A stretch of 64,000 nt of DNA from Streptomyces longispororuber (GTDB taxonomy: Bacteria; Actinomycetota; Actinomycetes; Streptomycetales; Streptomycetaceae): positions 1 through 64,000 of the forward strand of contig NZ_JAMOLN010000021.1 in assembly GCF_024448165.1 (NCBI RefSeq), in the 5' to 3' direction. Shown here one piece after another: positions 24,984-33,896 of this stretch; position 1 is the stretch's first letter; every line of letters begins with the position of its first letter. The notes below the pieces were generated by a model that was not told where the DNA came from, did no database searches, and saw only the letters and a list, made by a program, of their open reading frames with translations. Made by a program: the position numbers and the translations under genes.

Positions 24984-26560
24984 GCGGGACGCGGCCGCCG
25001 CGGGGCAGGAACGGTCCGCTCGCCGTCTGCATGCTCCTCCTGGCGTGCGCCGTACTGGCGGCGGGCGGCTGCTCCGGCGGCCGGGACAAGGTGACCCTGA
25101 GGGTCCTTGCCGGGCCCGAACTCGCCGATGTGCGGCCCCTGTTGAAGGACCTCGCGCACGACACCGGTGTCACCCTGGACATCGACTACACCGCCACCCC
25201 CGACCTCACCGACCGTGCCTCCTACGATCTGGCGTGGCCCGCCTCCGACCGCTCCTTCCTGCTCGCTCTCCAGGCGGCCCGGCAGGGCGGCGCCCGTCCC
25301 GAGTCCACCACGATCATGCGCTCACCGGTCGTCGTCGGCCTCGACGCCGATGCCGCCGGCAGACTGCGGGCCCGCGCCGCCGGTGGCCGTCCGACCTGGG
25401 CGGACCTCGCCGACGCCGCCGCCGACGGCGCGCTCCGCTTCGGGATGCCGGACCCCCGGCGCAGCGACACCGGCCGCGCCGCCCTCGTCGGCGTCGCCAC
25501 CGCGGCGGCCGGCACCGGCGACGCCCTGCGCGTCCAGGACGTGTCCTGCGACCGGCTGCGCGGTTTCAAGTCGGGCCAGGTGCTGACGGGACCCACGACC
25601 GCCGACCTGATCGACGCCTACGTCCGCCGGCCCGACCGCGCCGACGCGCTGATCGCCCACGAGAACGAACTGCTCGCCCTCAACGCCGGCGGCCGCCTCG
25701 CACACCCGCTGACCATCGTCCGGCCCGAGGACGGCACGGTCCTGTCCGACTTCCCGCTGCTGCTGCTCGACCCGGACCGCCACGACGCCTACCGCAAGGT
25801 CGTCGACTGGCTGCTCGGCGCCGACGCGCAGCAGCGGCTGATGCGGATCACGTGGCGCCGCCCGGCCGGCCAGGACCTGCCGCGCGTGCGCGAACTGCGG
25901 GCGCCGATCGGCAACGCCCTGTCCTACCCCGACCGGCGCTCCGTCGTCGACCGGCTGCTCGCGGACTACGGTGACCCGGCCCGCGGCGCCACCTCCGACC
26001 ACGTCGTCTTCCTGCTGGACTTCTCCACGTCCATGCGCGGCACGCGGATCGCCGCACTGCGCTCCGCGTTCGCCGGACTCAGCGGCGCCGACCGGACGGC
26101 CACCGGCAAGTTCGCCCGCTTCTACCGGGGCGAGCGGATCACCGTGGTGCGGTTCGGCGGCGAGGTGCTCGACGAACGCACGGTCACGGTCCGCGGGCAG
26201 CGGGACCTGGACGCGCTCAACTCCCTCGTGGCGCGCGGCGACTTCGCGAACGCCACGGCCGTCTGGTCGGCCCTGGACCACGGCCGCGCCGTCGCGGCCC
26301 GCTCCCTCGCCGAGGACCCCGGCCGTCCCGTCGCGATCGTCCTGATGACGGACGGCGCCAACAACGCGGGCATCAGCTATGCCGAGTTCACGGCCCGCGC
26401 CGCCGGGCAGCCCCGCACACCGACGTACCCCGTCCCGATCGGCGAGGCCGACACGGCGGCACTGCGCCGCGCGGCCCGGGACACCGGCGGCCGCACCGTC
26501 GCCGCCGCCCCGTCCTCCTCCCTCTCCGACGCCTTCAAGGAGATCCGTGGGTGTCTTTGA
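24980..26560 (+). CDS. Lipoprotein with solute-binding-like region and VWA domain
   Basis: A 526-residue lipoprotein. GTG start overlapping the previous stop. The lipobox LAAGGC gives a modified Cys near residue 31. Residues about 35-310 look like a type II solute-binding fold (LRVLAGPELADVRPLLKDLAHDTGVTLDIDY). Residues about 335-525 form a von Willebrand A domain with an intact MIDAS (FLLDFSTSM; later MTDGANN). VWA domains bind protein partners through a divalent metal. It probably forms a surface complex with its two operon neighbours. No known pathway. Confidence 0.82.
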   Translation: MSGTRPPRGRNGPLAVCMLLLACAVLAAGGCSGGRDKVTLRVLAGPELADVRPLLKDLAHDTGVTLDIDYTATPDLTDRASYDLAWPASDRSFLLALQAARQGGARPESTTIMRSPVVVGLDADAAGRLRARAAGGRPTWADLADAAADGALRFGMPDPRRSDTGRAALVGVATAAAGTGDALRVQDVSCDRLRGFKSGQVLTGPTTADLIDAYVRRPDRADALIAHENELLALNAGGRLAHPLTIVRPEDGTVLSDFPLLLLDPDRHDAYRKVVDWLLGADAQQRLMRITWRRPAGQDLPRVRELRAPIGNALSYPDRRSVVDRLLADYGDPARGATSDHVVFLLDFSTSMRGTRIAALRSAFAGLSGADRTATGKFARFYRGERITVVRFGGEVLDERTVTVRGQRDLDALNSLVARGDFANATAVWSALDHGRAVAARSLAEDPGRPVAIVLMTDGANNAGISYAEFTARAAGQPRTPTYPVPIGEADTAALRRAARDTGGRTVAAAPSSSLSDAFKEIRGCL

Positions 26561-27344
26561 CCGTACGTGGTGGAGCCTCTGGCTCTGGCCGGAGATGGCC
26601 CTGTGGTGCGTGACCGCCGCGCTCTGCCTGGTCGTCGTCCGGTACGCGGCGGCCCGCGCGCTCGGCGCTCGCCGCGGCCGGGTCCCGAACCGGGGCACCA
26701 TTCCTGGCCTGTGCTTCTACCTCCACGAGCAGCGCATCATGAACCTCTACAAGTCCAGCGGCTTCCTGGCCGCGATGGAACAGGAGGTCGCCGAGTCGAC
26801 GAAGACCAGTCGCGGCATCGGCGCCAAGGCCAAGTCGCCGATTGTGGACGGCCAGTTGGAGGGGTCCACGACGCGGGAGACGCTCACCACGTATCTGAAG
26901 GAGATCACGCCCATCACGGTCATCCGGCTGCTGATGGACACCCTGCGCAAGGAGGACAACGTCGTCGACGTGGATCTGACCACCGGCCGGCTGACCCCCA
27001 CCCGGCGCCTCGCGCACGTGCTCACCGAGGACGCCGAGGAGGGGCAGGCGGGCGCCGGGTCGCCGGTTCCCCTGTCCAGGGTGACCACCGAGTTCGTCTC
27101 GGTCACCGGCCGTTTCACCGCCACCGAGACGCCCGGCCACGACGTCATCCTGTACGCCCCCTACGGCGGCCGGGACTCCGGGGCGAAGGTCAAGGTCACC
27201 TGCTTCAAGGAGGGCATCGCGGAGGAGCTGAAGAACGAGGACTACTACACGGGCGAGTTCCGGGCGCGCTGCCTCGGCAAGGTGCGCGCCTGGAATCCGG
27301 CGGCGGGTGAACTCACGCTGGACGCGGTGGCCATATTCCGCTGA
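26547..27344 (+). CDS. Membrane-anchored protein, third gene of the VWA operon
   Basis: A 265-residue protein. GTG start at 26547 within the end of the VWA gene, after a strong AAGGAGATCC site. One N-terminal membrane helix (about 12-35) and a soluble remainder with a central charged helix region (EVAESTKTSRGIGAKAK) and a beta-rich C-terminal half. In other actinobacteria proteins of this type accompany toxin-like or TerD-like modules, but I do not recognise a family with confidence. Always co-transcribed here with the VWA lipoprotein. Confidence 0.7.
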   Translation: MGVFDRTWWSLWLWPEMALWCVTAALCLVVVRYAAARALGARRGRVPNRGTIPGLCFYLHEQRIMNLYKSSGFLAAMEQEVAESTKTSRGIGAKAKSPIVDGQLEGSTTRETLTTYLKEITPITVIRLLMDTLRKEDNVVDVDLTTGRLTPTRRLAHVLTEDAEEGQAGAGSPVPLSRVTTEFVSVTGRFTATETPGHDVILYAPYGGRDSGAKVKVTCFKEGIAEELKNEDYYTGEFRARCLGKVRAWNPAAGELTLDAVAIFR

Positions 27345-27359
27345 GACGGGCGGACCGGC

Positions 27360-28370
27360 TCACGAGTTGAGCTCGGCCAGCACCTTGAGGGTGTGGGGGT
27401 CGGGCGACAGGACGAGCAGGTCCGTCACCGGCCCCTTGCGCCACAGTTCGAGACGCTCGGCGATCCGCTGCCGCGGGCCGACGAGCGAGATCTCGTCGGC
27501 GAAGGCGTCCGGCACGGCGAGCACCGCCTCCTCGCGCCGCCCCTCGGCGAACAGCTCCTGAATGCGCCGCGCCTCGGCCTCGTACCCCATCCGCGCCATC
27601 AGATCGGCGTGGAAGTTGCGGGTCGCGTGCCCCATGCCGCCGATGTAGAAGCCGAGCATCGCCTTGACGGGCAGCAGCCCCTCGGCGACGTCGTCGCAGA
27701 CCTTGGCGCGGGCCATCGGCGCGATCATGAAGTCGTCGCGAAGACCGGTGAGGGACGCCTCGTAGACGTCCGTGCGGGTCGGCGACCAGTACAGGGGCAG
27801 CCAGCCGTCGGCGATCCGCGTGGTCTGCGCGATGTTCTTCGGCCCCTCGGCGCCGAGCAGCAGCGGCAGATCGGCCCGCAGGGGGTGGGTGATCGGCTTC
27901 AGCGCCTTGCCGAGCCCGGTGCCGTCCTCGCCCCGGTACGGATGGGCGTGGAACCGGCCCTCGACCTCGACGGGCCCCTCGCGGCGCAGCACCTGCCGCA
28001 CGACGTCGACGTACTCGCGGGTGGCCGTCAGCGGCGACTTCGGGAACGGCCGCCCGTACCAGCCCTCGACGACCTGCGGCCCCGACAGCCCCAGCCCGAG
28101 CATCATCCGCCCGCCGGAGAGGTGGTCGAGGGTGAGCGCGTGCATCGCGGTCGTGGTGGGGGAGCGGGCGGCCATCTGCGCGATGGCCGTGCCCAGCCGG
28201 ATCCGGGACGTGTGCGCGGCGAACCAGGTGAGCGGGGTGAACGCGTCGCTGCCCCACGATTCCGCGGTCCAGACCGAGTCGTACCCCAACTCCTCCGCAT
28301 CGCGCACCAGTTGGAGGTGGTCCGGGTTCGGGCCGCGCCCCCAGTAGCCGAGTGCGATTCCTAGCCGCAT
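27360..28370 (-). CDS. LLM-class F420-dependent oxidoreductase
   Basis: A 336-residue luciferase-like monooxygenase-fold protein. The start MRLGIALGYWGRGPNPDHLQL and RIRLGTAIAQMAARSPTTTAMHALTLDHLSGGR are the classic F420-type pattern, with a LGLGLSGPQVVEGWYG loop. Length and motif order resemble Rv3520c, which sits in the mycobacterial KstR region (from memory). A perfect CTGACG-GTG-CGTCAG palindrome lies 20 bases before the ATG, tying it to the sterol units here. No KstR box was found at this promoter. Substrate unknown. Confidence 0.85.
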   Translation of the reverse strand: MRLGIALGYWGRGPNPDHLQLVRDAEELGYDSVWTAESWGSDAFTPLTWFAAHTSRIRLGTAIAQMAARSPTTTAMHALTLDHLSGGRMMLGLGLSGPQVVEGWYGRPFPKSPLTATREYVDVVRQVLRREGPVEVEGRFHAHPYRGEDGTGLGKALKPITHPLRADLPLLLGAEGPKNIAQTTRIADGWLPLYWSPTRTDVYEASLTGLRDDFMIAPMARAKVCDDVAEGLLPVKAMLGFYIGGMGHATRNFHADLMARMGYEAEARRIQELFAEGRREEAVLAVPDAFADEISLVGPRQRIAERLELWRKGPVTDLLVLSPDPHTLKVLAELNS

Positions 28371-28389
28371 GCGCGCCCCTCCAGGTCAT

Positions 28390-28404
28390 CTGACGGTGCG
28401 TCAG
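28390..28404. promoter_or_regulatory. CTGACG palindrome upstream of LLM oxidoreductase
   Basis: CTGACGGTGCGTCAG has perfect six-base arms around GTG, ending 20 bases before the start codon. It is the sole candidate operator of this gene. Confidence 0.75.
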
Positions 28405-28432
28405 GTCTGCTTCCCGGGGACTGTACGCGAAA

Positions 28433-28463
28433 GGCCCCTCGCCCGGAAGACGGGCGAGGGGCC
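28433..28463 (-). terminator. Strong hairpin terminator
   Basis: GGCCCCTCGCCCG-GAAGA-CGGGCGAGGGGCC is a perfect 13-base-pair stem, 20 bases downstream of the minus-strand membrane-protein gene, separating it from the LLM gene. Confidence 0.9.
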
Positions 28464-28482
28464 GCTACGGCCGGCGGGCGCG

Positions 28483-29355
28483 TCAGCCGCGCTGGATGCC
28501 GGTGGTGTCCTGGAGGACGCCGCGACGGCCGTCCTGCGTCTGGGCGACCAGGCCGGGACCGCGCTGCTCGACGGCCAAGTACCAGGTGCCGGGAGCCAGT
28601 TCGGCGATCGGCGACGGCGAGCCGTCCTCCGCGTACAGCGGGCGCGGCACCGGCACGGCGAACCAGAACGGCGAGAAGTCCGCCGCACCCGGCTGCCCGC
28701 CCTGCGACGGCTGCTGCGGCGCCGGAGCGGCGCCCTGCTGCGGCTGACCGCCGTAGGGCTGGCCCGGGCCGGGCTGGCCGGGGTGACCGGGCTGGGCACC
28801 GTACGGCTGGCCGGGGCCGGGCTGCTGGGCGCCCGGGTACCCGTAACCACCCTGCGGCTGCCCGCCGTACGGCTGCGGCTGCTGCGGACGCGGCGCACCG
28901 ACGAGGGCCGCCTTGAGGGCGGGGACCAGGGGGGTGGCGACGGCCGCGGCGGCCATGACCAGCGTGGCGATGAGGGCGAGGATGAGGCCGATGCCGGCGT
29001 CGACGCCGGAGTCGCTGGATCCGCCGAGGTTGTTGACGCCGCTGAACGGGTCGAAGATGTTGGCGAGCGCGCCCCAGGCGGCGAACACCGTGGCGGCGAC
29101 GCCGAACTGGCCGAGGTCGAGACCGGCGACCTTGCGCGGCTGCGGCAGGCCGCGGGCCACCACGATGAGTACGGCTCCGATGATCCCCGAGAGGACGACG
29201 CTCATCAGGATCGGGCCGCTTTCCCAGGCGTTCGGGAAATCGACGCTGTCCGGAGCGTCGTCGGCGGAGTAGATATCGAGGAACGAGGCGATGAACAGCA
29301 ACACCGCTGCTCCGATCACCACGCCGTCGCCTCGAGTGAGGGAGCGGATATTCAC
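28483..29355 (-). CDS. Membrane protein with PGQ-rich linker and C-terminal domain
   Basis: A 290-residue protein. Four predicted membrane helices (about 12-28, 48-67, 80-100, 123-145) resemble the DUF5336-type actinobacterial membrane core, followed by a Pro/Gly/Gln/Tyr-rich low-complexity linker with repeated GQPYG units (about 155-220) and a small C-terminal domain (FWFAVPVPRPLYAEDGSPSPIAELAPG). The function of such proteins is unknown. Monocistronic between a likely promoter region (29356-29482) and a strong terminator. Confidence 0.78.
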   Translation of the reverse strand: MNIRSLTRGDGVVIGAAVLLFIASFLDIYSADDAPDSVDFPNAWESGPILMSVVLSGIIGAVLIVVARGLPQPRKVAGLDLGQFGVAATVFAAWGALANIFDPFSGVNNLGGSSDSGVDAGIGLILALIATLVMAAAAVATPLVPALKAALVGAPRPQQPQPYGGQPQGGYGYPGAQQPGPGQPYGAQPGHPGQPGPGQPYGGQPQQGAAPAPQQPSQGGQPGAADFSPFWFAVPVPRPLYAEDGSPSPIAELAPGTWYLAVEQRGPGLVAQTQDGRRGVLQDTTGIQRG

Positions 29356-29482
29356 TTCAGGTCCTTCTCAGTCGTCTCGTCTTCGGAGGAGGCGGCGCCA
29401 AGCACGGGGGTGGCCCCTCATCGTACGGAGGACACTATCGTCCGCCGACTGGAGGTGTCTGCCGAGATCCATAGCGTGACGG

Positions 29483-30508
29483 TCACCCGCGCAGGAAACT
29501 CACGATTCCCTCAGACAGGCCCTGAGCCGCCTTCTGCCGCCAGGAGCCGGAGGTCAGCCGGCCCGCGTCCTGGGAGTCCCGCATGTTGCCACATTCGACG
29601 AAGACCTTGGGAACCTTCGACAGATTGAGTCCGCCCAGGTCACTGCGGGTGTCCAGACCGGTGCCGCCACCGATGTAGTTCGACGGGGGCTGCCCCGTGA
29701 CCTGGAGGAACTTGCCCGCGACCCGCTCGCCGAGGTCGCGCGAGGAGGCGACGATCGGACGGGTGTCCGCGGCGCCCGCGTGCACGGATGCGGGAAGGAT
29801 CACATGGAAGCCGCGGTTGCCCGCGGCGGAACCGTCCGCGTGGACCGAGACCACGGCATCAGCCTTGGCGTTGTTCCCGATCCGGGCCCGCTCGTCGACG
29901 CAGGGGCCCCAGGCCCGGTCACCGTTCTGCGTCAACTGCACGGTGGCGCCCTGCTGTTCGAGGATGACCTTCATGCGGCGCGCCACGTCCAGGGTGAACT
30001 GGGCTTCCGTGTAACCGGCGTTGGTGGACGTCCCGGTGGTGTCGCACTCCTTGGAGCCGTTGCCCACGTTCACGCTGCGATTGATATCGGCCGGGTGCCG
30101 AAAGTTACCCGGATTGTGACCCGGGTCGATGACGACGACCTTGCCCGCGAGCGGTCCCGAGCCGCCCCCCGCGGGCTTCGACGACTTCTTCGGCGCGGAC
30201 TTCGACGGCGACGGGGACGCGGACGACTTCGACGGTGATGCCGACGCGCTCGACTCCTTGGCGTCCGACGGCGACCCGGCCGACGACGTCGACGACTGGC
30301 CGGGGGCCGGCAGCACCTTCGGCGGCTCGCTCTCGGCCGGACCGCTCACGACCTGCCAGATCAGCCACGCGGCGAGCGCCGTCGGGACGAGCGCGGCGAA
30401 GGCGATCAGCATCGGCCGCCAGTTCAGACGGGACGTGCCCCCGGAGTTCGCGGGGAGGTTGTTGTAGTAGTCATCAAAGCCATCGGGATCCGGACCGTCG
30501 TACGACAC
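29483..30508 (-). CDS. N-acetylmuramoyl-L-alanine amidase (Amidase_3), membrane-anchored
   Basis: A 341-residue cell-wall hydrolase cutting the MurNAc-L-Ala bond. One N-terminal membrane helix (about 32-52), a Ser/Pro/Lys-rich linker (about 60-115), then a zinc amidase domain: VVVIDPGHNPG (zinc His), a Glu in NAGYTEAQF, SVHADG (zinc His) and VFVECGNM (catalytic Glu). All expected residues are seen. The stop is 21 bases before the neighbouring methyltransferase on the same strand... that gene lies upstream, so they may share a transcript. The linker suggests the domain works in the outer wall. Confidence 0.88.
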   Translation of the reverse strand: MSYDGPDPDGFDDYYNNLPANSGGTSRLNWRPMLIAFAALVPTALAAWLIWQVVSGPAESEPPKVLPAPGQSSTSSAGSPSDAKESSASASPSKSSASPSPSKSAPKKSSKPAGGGSGPLAGKVVVIDPGHNPGNFRHPADINRSVNVGNGSKECDTTGTSTNAGYTEAQFTLDVARRMKVILEQQGATVQLTQNGDRAWGPCVDERARIGNNAKADAVVSVHADGSAAGNRGFHVILPASVHAGAADTRPIVASSRDLGERVAGKFLQVTGQPPSNYIGGGTGLDTRSDLGGLNLSKVPKVFVECGNMRDSQDAGRLTSGSWRQKAAQGLSEGIVSFLRG

Positions 30509-30529
30509 CAGGCGAGCCTAACCGCGCCC

Positions 30530-31189
30530 TCAGATCCCCGCGCCCGTTCGGCGCAGGACGCGCAACGAGTCGCACACCGAGACCTCGGTGAACGCCCCGG
30601 ACGCGAGTGCCCGCTGGTACACGCGGTACGGGGCCTGTCCCGTCCACTCGTCGTGCTTGACGGGGAACACGTCGTGGATGAGGAGCAGACCGCCGTCGGC
30701 GACGTGCGGGGCCCAGCCCTCGTAGTCGGCGGTGGCGTGCTCGTCGGTGTGCCCGCCGTCGATGAAGACGAGGCCGAGCCTGCCGCCCCACGCCTTGGCG
30801 ACCTGCGGGGACTTTCCGACCAGCGCCACCACGTGGTCCTCCAGGCCCGCCGCGTGCAGCGTGCGCCGGAAGGTGGGCAGGGTGTCCATCCGGCCGACGA
30901 CCGGGTCGACCGTCTCCGGGTCGTGGAAGTCCCAGCCCGGCTGCTGCTCCTCGCTGCCGCGGTGGTGGTCCACGGTCAGGGCCGTGACCCCGGCGGCCCG
31001 GGCGGCGTCGGCGAGCAGGATCGTCGAGCGGCCGCAGTACGTGCCGACCTCCAGGAGCGGCAGCCCGAGCGCCGCGGCCTCGACCGCGGCGGCGTACAGC
31101 GCGAGGCCCTCGCCGAGGGGCATGAACCCCTTGGCGTTCTCGAAGGCGGCGAGGACGTCGGCGGCGGGACGGGCGCTGGTGGTGGTCAT
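30530..31189 (-). CDS. Class I methyltransferase-fold protein (cephalosporin-hydroxylase/CmcI-like)
   Basis: A 219-residue SAM-binding-fold protein. LLEVGTYCGRSTILLADAAR is motif I, ALTVDHHRGSEEQQPGWDF an extended acidic loop, and LGLVFIDGGHTDEHATADYEGW a metal-binding-type DGGH segment as in O-methyltransferase family 3 proteins. Start ATG 31189; an in-frame GTG at 31195 is possible. It lies 21 bases upstream of the amidase gene on the same strand, so a joint transcript is likely. Acceptor unknown. Confidence 0.8.
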   Translation of the reverse strand: MTTTSARPAADVLAAFENAKGFMPLGEGLALYAAAVEAAALGLPLLEVGTYCGRSTILLADAARAAGVTALTVDHHRGSEEQQPGWDFHDPETVDPVVGRMDTLPTFRRTLHAAGLEDHVVALVGKSPQVAKAWGGRLGLVFIDGGHTDEHATADYEGWAPHVADGGLLLIHDVFPVKHDEWTGQAPYRVYQRALASGAFTEVSVCDSLRVLRRTGAGI

Positions 31190-31223
31190 GCCCACATGCT
31201 GCCGTACGCCGCCGACCGGCTGC

Positions 31224-32534
31224 TCAGCAGCCCTGCCAGAGCCGGGTCATCACCCGCACCCCGAAGCGCAGCCCCTCCAGCGGGACCCGCTCGTCGACGC
31301 CGTGGAAGAGGCGCCCGTAGTCGAGGTCGGCCGGCAGCTTCAGGCCCTTGAAGCCGAAGCAGCGGATGCCCAGCTCGGTGAAGGCCTTGGCGTCGGTGCC
31401 GCCCGGGTTGCAGTACGGGACCGGGTGGCCGTCCGGGTCCTCGGCGCGCACGGCCGCGCACATGGCGTCGACGAGCGGGCCGTCGAACGTCGTCTCCATG
31501 GCGATGTCGTGGTTGACCCACTCGCGGGAGACGGAGGGGAGGAGCAACGCGTCGATGGTGTCGACGAGTTCCTGCTCGTGGCCGGGCAGGAAGCGGCCGT
31601 CGACGCGGGCCGTCGCCTTCCCGGGGATCACGTTCGTCTGGTACCCGGCCGTGAACATGGTGGGGTTCGCGGAGTTGCGGAGCACCACCTGCATGAAGTC
31701 GGCGACGTGACCGAGCTTGGCCAGCTCGGCGTCCAGGTCCTCCGCCTCGAAGTCGATCTTCACGCCCTGGAGGTCGGCGGCCTCCTGGAGCAGGGCCCGC
31801 ACCGGCTCGATGAGACGGACGGGGAAGGTGTGGCGACCGATGCGGGTGAGGGACTCGGCGAGGTCCGTGACGGCGTTCTCGTCGTTGGGCGACGAGCCGT
31901 GGCCCGCCCGCCCGGTCGCGGTCAGCTCCATCCAGGCCATGCCGCGCTGCGCGTTCTCGATCGGGTAGAGGCGTCGGGTGTCGTCGAGCGCGTACGAGAA
32001 TCCGCCGCCCTCGCCGATCGCCTCGGTGACGCCCTCGAACAGGTCGGGCCGGTGCTCGACGAGCCAGTGCGCGCCGAACCTGCCGCCCGCCTCCTCGTCC
32101 GCGAGGAACGCGAGCACCAGGTCGCGGGACGGCTTCGTGCCCGTCCGCGCGAAGTGCCGGGCGGTCGCCAGCATGACGGCGACCGTGTCCTTCATGTCGA
32201 TGGCGCCGCGGCCCCACAGGTAGCCGTCGCGGATCTCGCCGGAGAACGGCGGCACCTGCCACTCGGCCGCGTCGGCCGGGACGACGTCCAGGTGACCGTG
32301 GACCAGCAGGGCGCCGCGCGAGCGGTCGGCGCCCTCGATGCGGGCGATGACGCTGGCCCGGCCCGGCGCGCTCTCGACGAACTCGGACGCGATGCCGGCC
32401 TCGGCCAGCCGACCCTCGACCCAGCGGGCGCAGGCCCGCTCGTCGCTCGTCGGGTTCGACGTGTCGAAGCGGATCAGCTCGGCGCAGAGTTCGACGACCT
32501 CGCGCTGGGCGTCCTCGGAAGCAAGGGTGGTCAT
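31224..32534 (-). CDS. M20/M25/M40-family metallopeptidase
   Basis: A 436-residue di-zinc exopeptidase or amidohydrolase. Metal and catalytic motifs: LLVHGHLDVVP, YLWGRGAIDMKD, FLADEEAGG and, near the end, a GGTDAKAF segment. The dimerisation (lid) domain lies around residues 190-310. The ATG at 32534 overlaps the permease stop, so hydrolase and permease are co-translated. With DUF1177, IclR and PepE neighbours it suggests uptake and hydrolysis of a peptide or N-acylated amino acid. Confidence 0.88.
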   Translation of the reverse strand: MTTLASEDAQREVVELCAELIRFDTSNPTSDERACARWVEGRLAEAGIASEFVESAPGRASVIARIEGADRSRGALLVHGHLDVVPADAAEWQVPPFSGEIRDGYLWGRGAIDMKDTVAVMLATARHFARTGTKPSRDLVLAFLADEEAGGRFGAHWLVEHRPDLFEGVTEAIGEGGGFSYALDDTRRLYPIENAQRGMAWMELTATGRAGHGSSPNDENAVTDLAESLTRIGRHTFPVRLIEPVRALLQEAADLQGVKIDFEAEDLDAELAKLGHVADFMQVVLRNSANPTMFTAGYQTNVIPGKATARVDGRFLPGHEQELVDTIDALLLPSVSREWVNHDIAMETTFDGPLVDAMCAAVRAEDPDGHPVPYCNPGGTDAKAFTELGIRCFGFKGLKLPADLDYGRLFHGVDERVPLEGLRFGVRVMTRLWQGC

Positions 32535-33892
32535 GCCGCTCCTACGGGGGTCTGCTCGGCGGCGGCGGGGAGCGCGTCCTCGTCGTCGGCCAGGGTGGTG
32601 GTGCCGTACGTCCTGACCCAGCCGAGCAGGCCGAGCACGGTGTAGAGGACGAACGCGGTGGCGAGGGAGTTCAGGGCCGGGATGCCGCCGTCGTAGAACT
32701 TGCCGACGCAGAAGGCCGCCGCCCAGATGACGAGGGACATCGGCACCCAGGTGGGGGACGTGGTGGGCAGCGTGCCCGCTTCCCGCGTCTCGTCGAGCGG
32801 CTTGCGCATCCGGCGCACCACCCAGTACTCGGCGACGACGATGCCGCCGATGGGCGGGATGGCCACGCCGAGGACCGTCAGGAAGTCGGTGAAGTGGGTC
32901 ATGATGCCGACCGCCGACAGGACGGTGCCCGCGATGCCGAGGGCGATGGTGACGGCGCCGCGGTGCAGGCGCTTCTTGAAGACGACCTGGAAGAAGTTGA
33001 CGACGCCGAGCGAGGAGCCGTACAGGTTCCAGTCGTTGATCTTCGCGGTCGACATCAGGACGACGAGGACGCCGAAGACGCCGGACGTGGAGAGCACGAT
33101 CTGCGAGACCTCGTTGCTCTTGACCATGTGGCCAAGGAGTACGCCGGTCAGGCCCACGATGTACTCGGAGAGGATCATCGAGGACGCCGTCTGCAGGAAG
33201 ACGTGGCTGCCCTTCTTGTTGTAGCGGGTCATCTCCGGGGCGACGATCGCGCCCGTCATGTAGCCGCCCGCGATGGCGGTCGCGGCGACGGACAGCGGGA
33301 TCGCCTGGCCGGGCGGCGGCGAGCTGATCAGGTCGCCGAGCGAGTGCTCGCTGAGCGCGTCGATCACGGACCAGGCGACCATCGCGAAGAACAGCGGGGT
33401 GACGATCTTCGCGAAGATCGCCATGTAGCGGAAGCCGAAGATCACCAGGACCGTGATGGCCAGGCCCGCGACGACGCACCACAGCCACGACGGGCCGCCG
33501 ACGAGCGACGAGACGCTGTTGCCGAAGATCGTGTTCTGTACGCCGAACCAGCCCACCAGGCTGACCGCGATGACGAAGCTGACGAGCGCCGAGCCGTTGC
33601 GCCCGAAGCCGACCCAGCGGGTCAGCAGCGGCGTCGCGAGTCCCTCGCGCATGCCCGCCATGCCGATCAGGAAGATCACGACTTCGAGGATGACCGCGCC
33701 CAGCGTGAAGGCGAGGAAGGCGTCGCCGAAGGTCATGCCGACGCCGATGGTGGCGCCCAGCGTGAACTGCGAGATGGAGCCGGACTGGGCGAGCCACTGG
33801 AGCAGCATCGTCCAGAAGCCGAGCCGCTTGTCCTGCGGGACTCTGGACAGCGCGTAGTCGTCGCTGCCCACGTTCTTCTTCGTGGTGGCCAT
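32531..33892 (-). CDS. NCS1/CodB-type permease
   Basis: A 453-residue transporter with about twelve membrane helices of the purine-cytosine permease type: MLLQWLAQSGSISQFTLGA early, GGYMTGAIVAPEMTRY in the middle (resembling the NCS1 substrate-site helix), and PPIGGIVVAEYWVVRR, the conserved helix-10 region of NCS1 carriers. The usual substrates are nucleobases, hydantoins or allantoin, but the partners here are peptidases. Starts 4 bases after the DUF1177 stop and overlaps the M20 peptidase start. Confidence 0.88.
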   Translation of the reverse strand: MATTKKNVGSDDYALSRVPQDKRLGFWTMLLQWLAQSGSISQFTLGATIGVGMTFGDAFLAFTLGAVILEVVIFLIGMAGMREGLATPLLTRWVGFGRNGSALVSFVIAVSLVGWFGVQNTIFGNSVSSLVGGPSWLWCVVAGLAITVLVIFGFRYMAIFAKIVTPLFFAMVAWSVIDALSEHSLGDLISSPPPGQAIPLSVAATAIAGGYMTGAIVAPEMTRYNKKGSHVFLQTASSMILSEYIVGLTGVLLGHMVKSNEVSQIVLSTSGVFGVLVVLMSTAKINDWNLYGSSLGVVNFFQVVFKKRLHRGAVTIALGIAGTVLSAVGIMTHFTDFLTVLGVAIPPIGGIVVAEYWVVRRMRKPLDETREAGTLPTTSPTWVPMSLVIWAAAFCVGKFYDGGIPALNSLATAFVLYTVLGLLGWVRTYGTTTLADDEDALPAAAEQTPVGAA

Positions 33893-33896
33893 GGCG

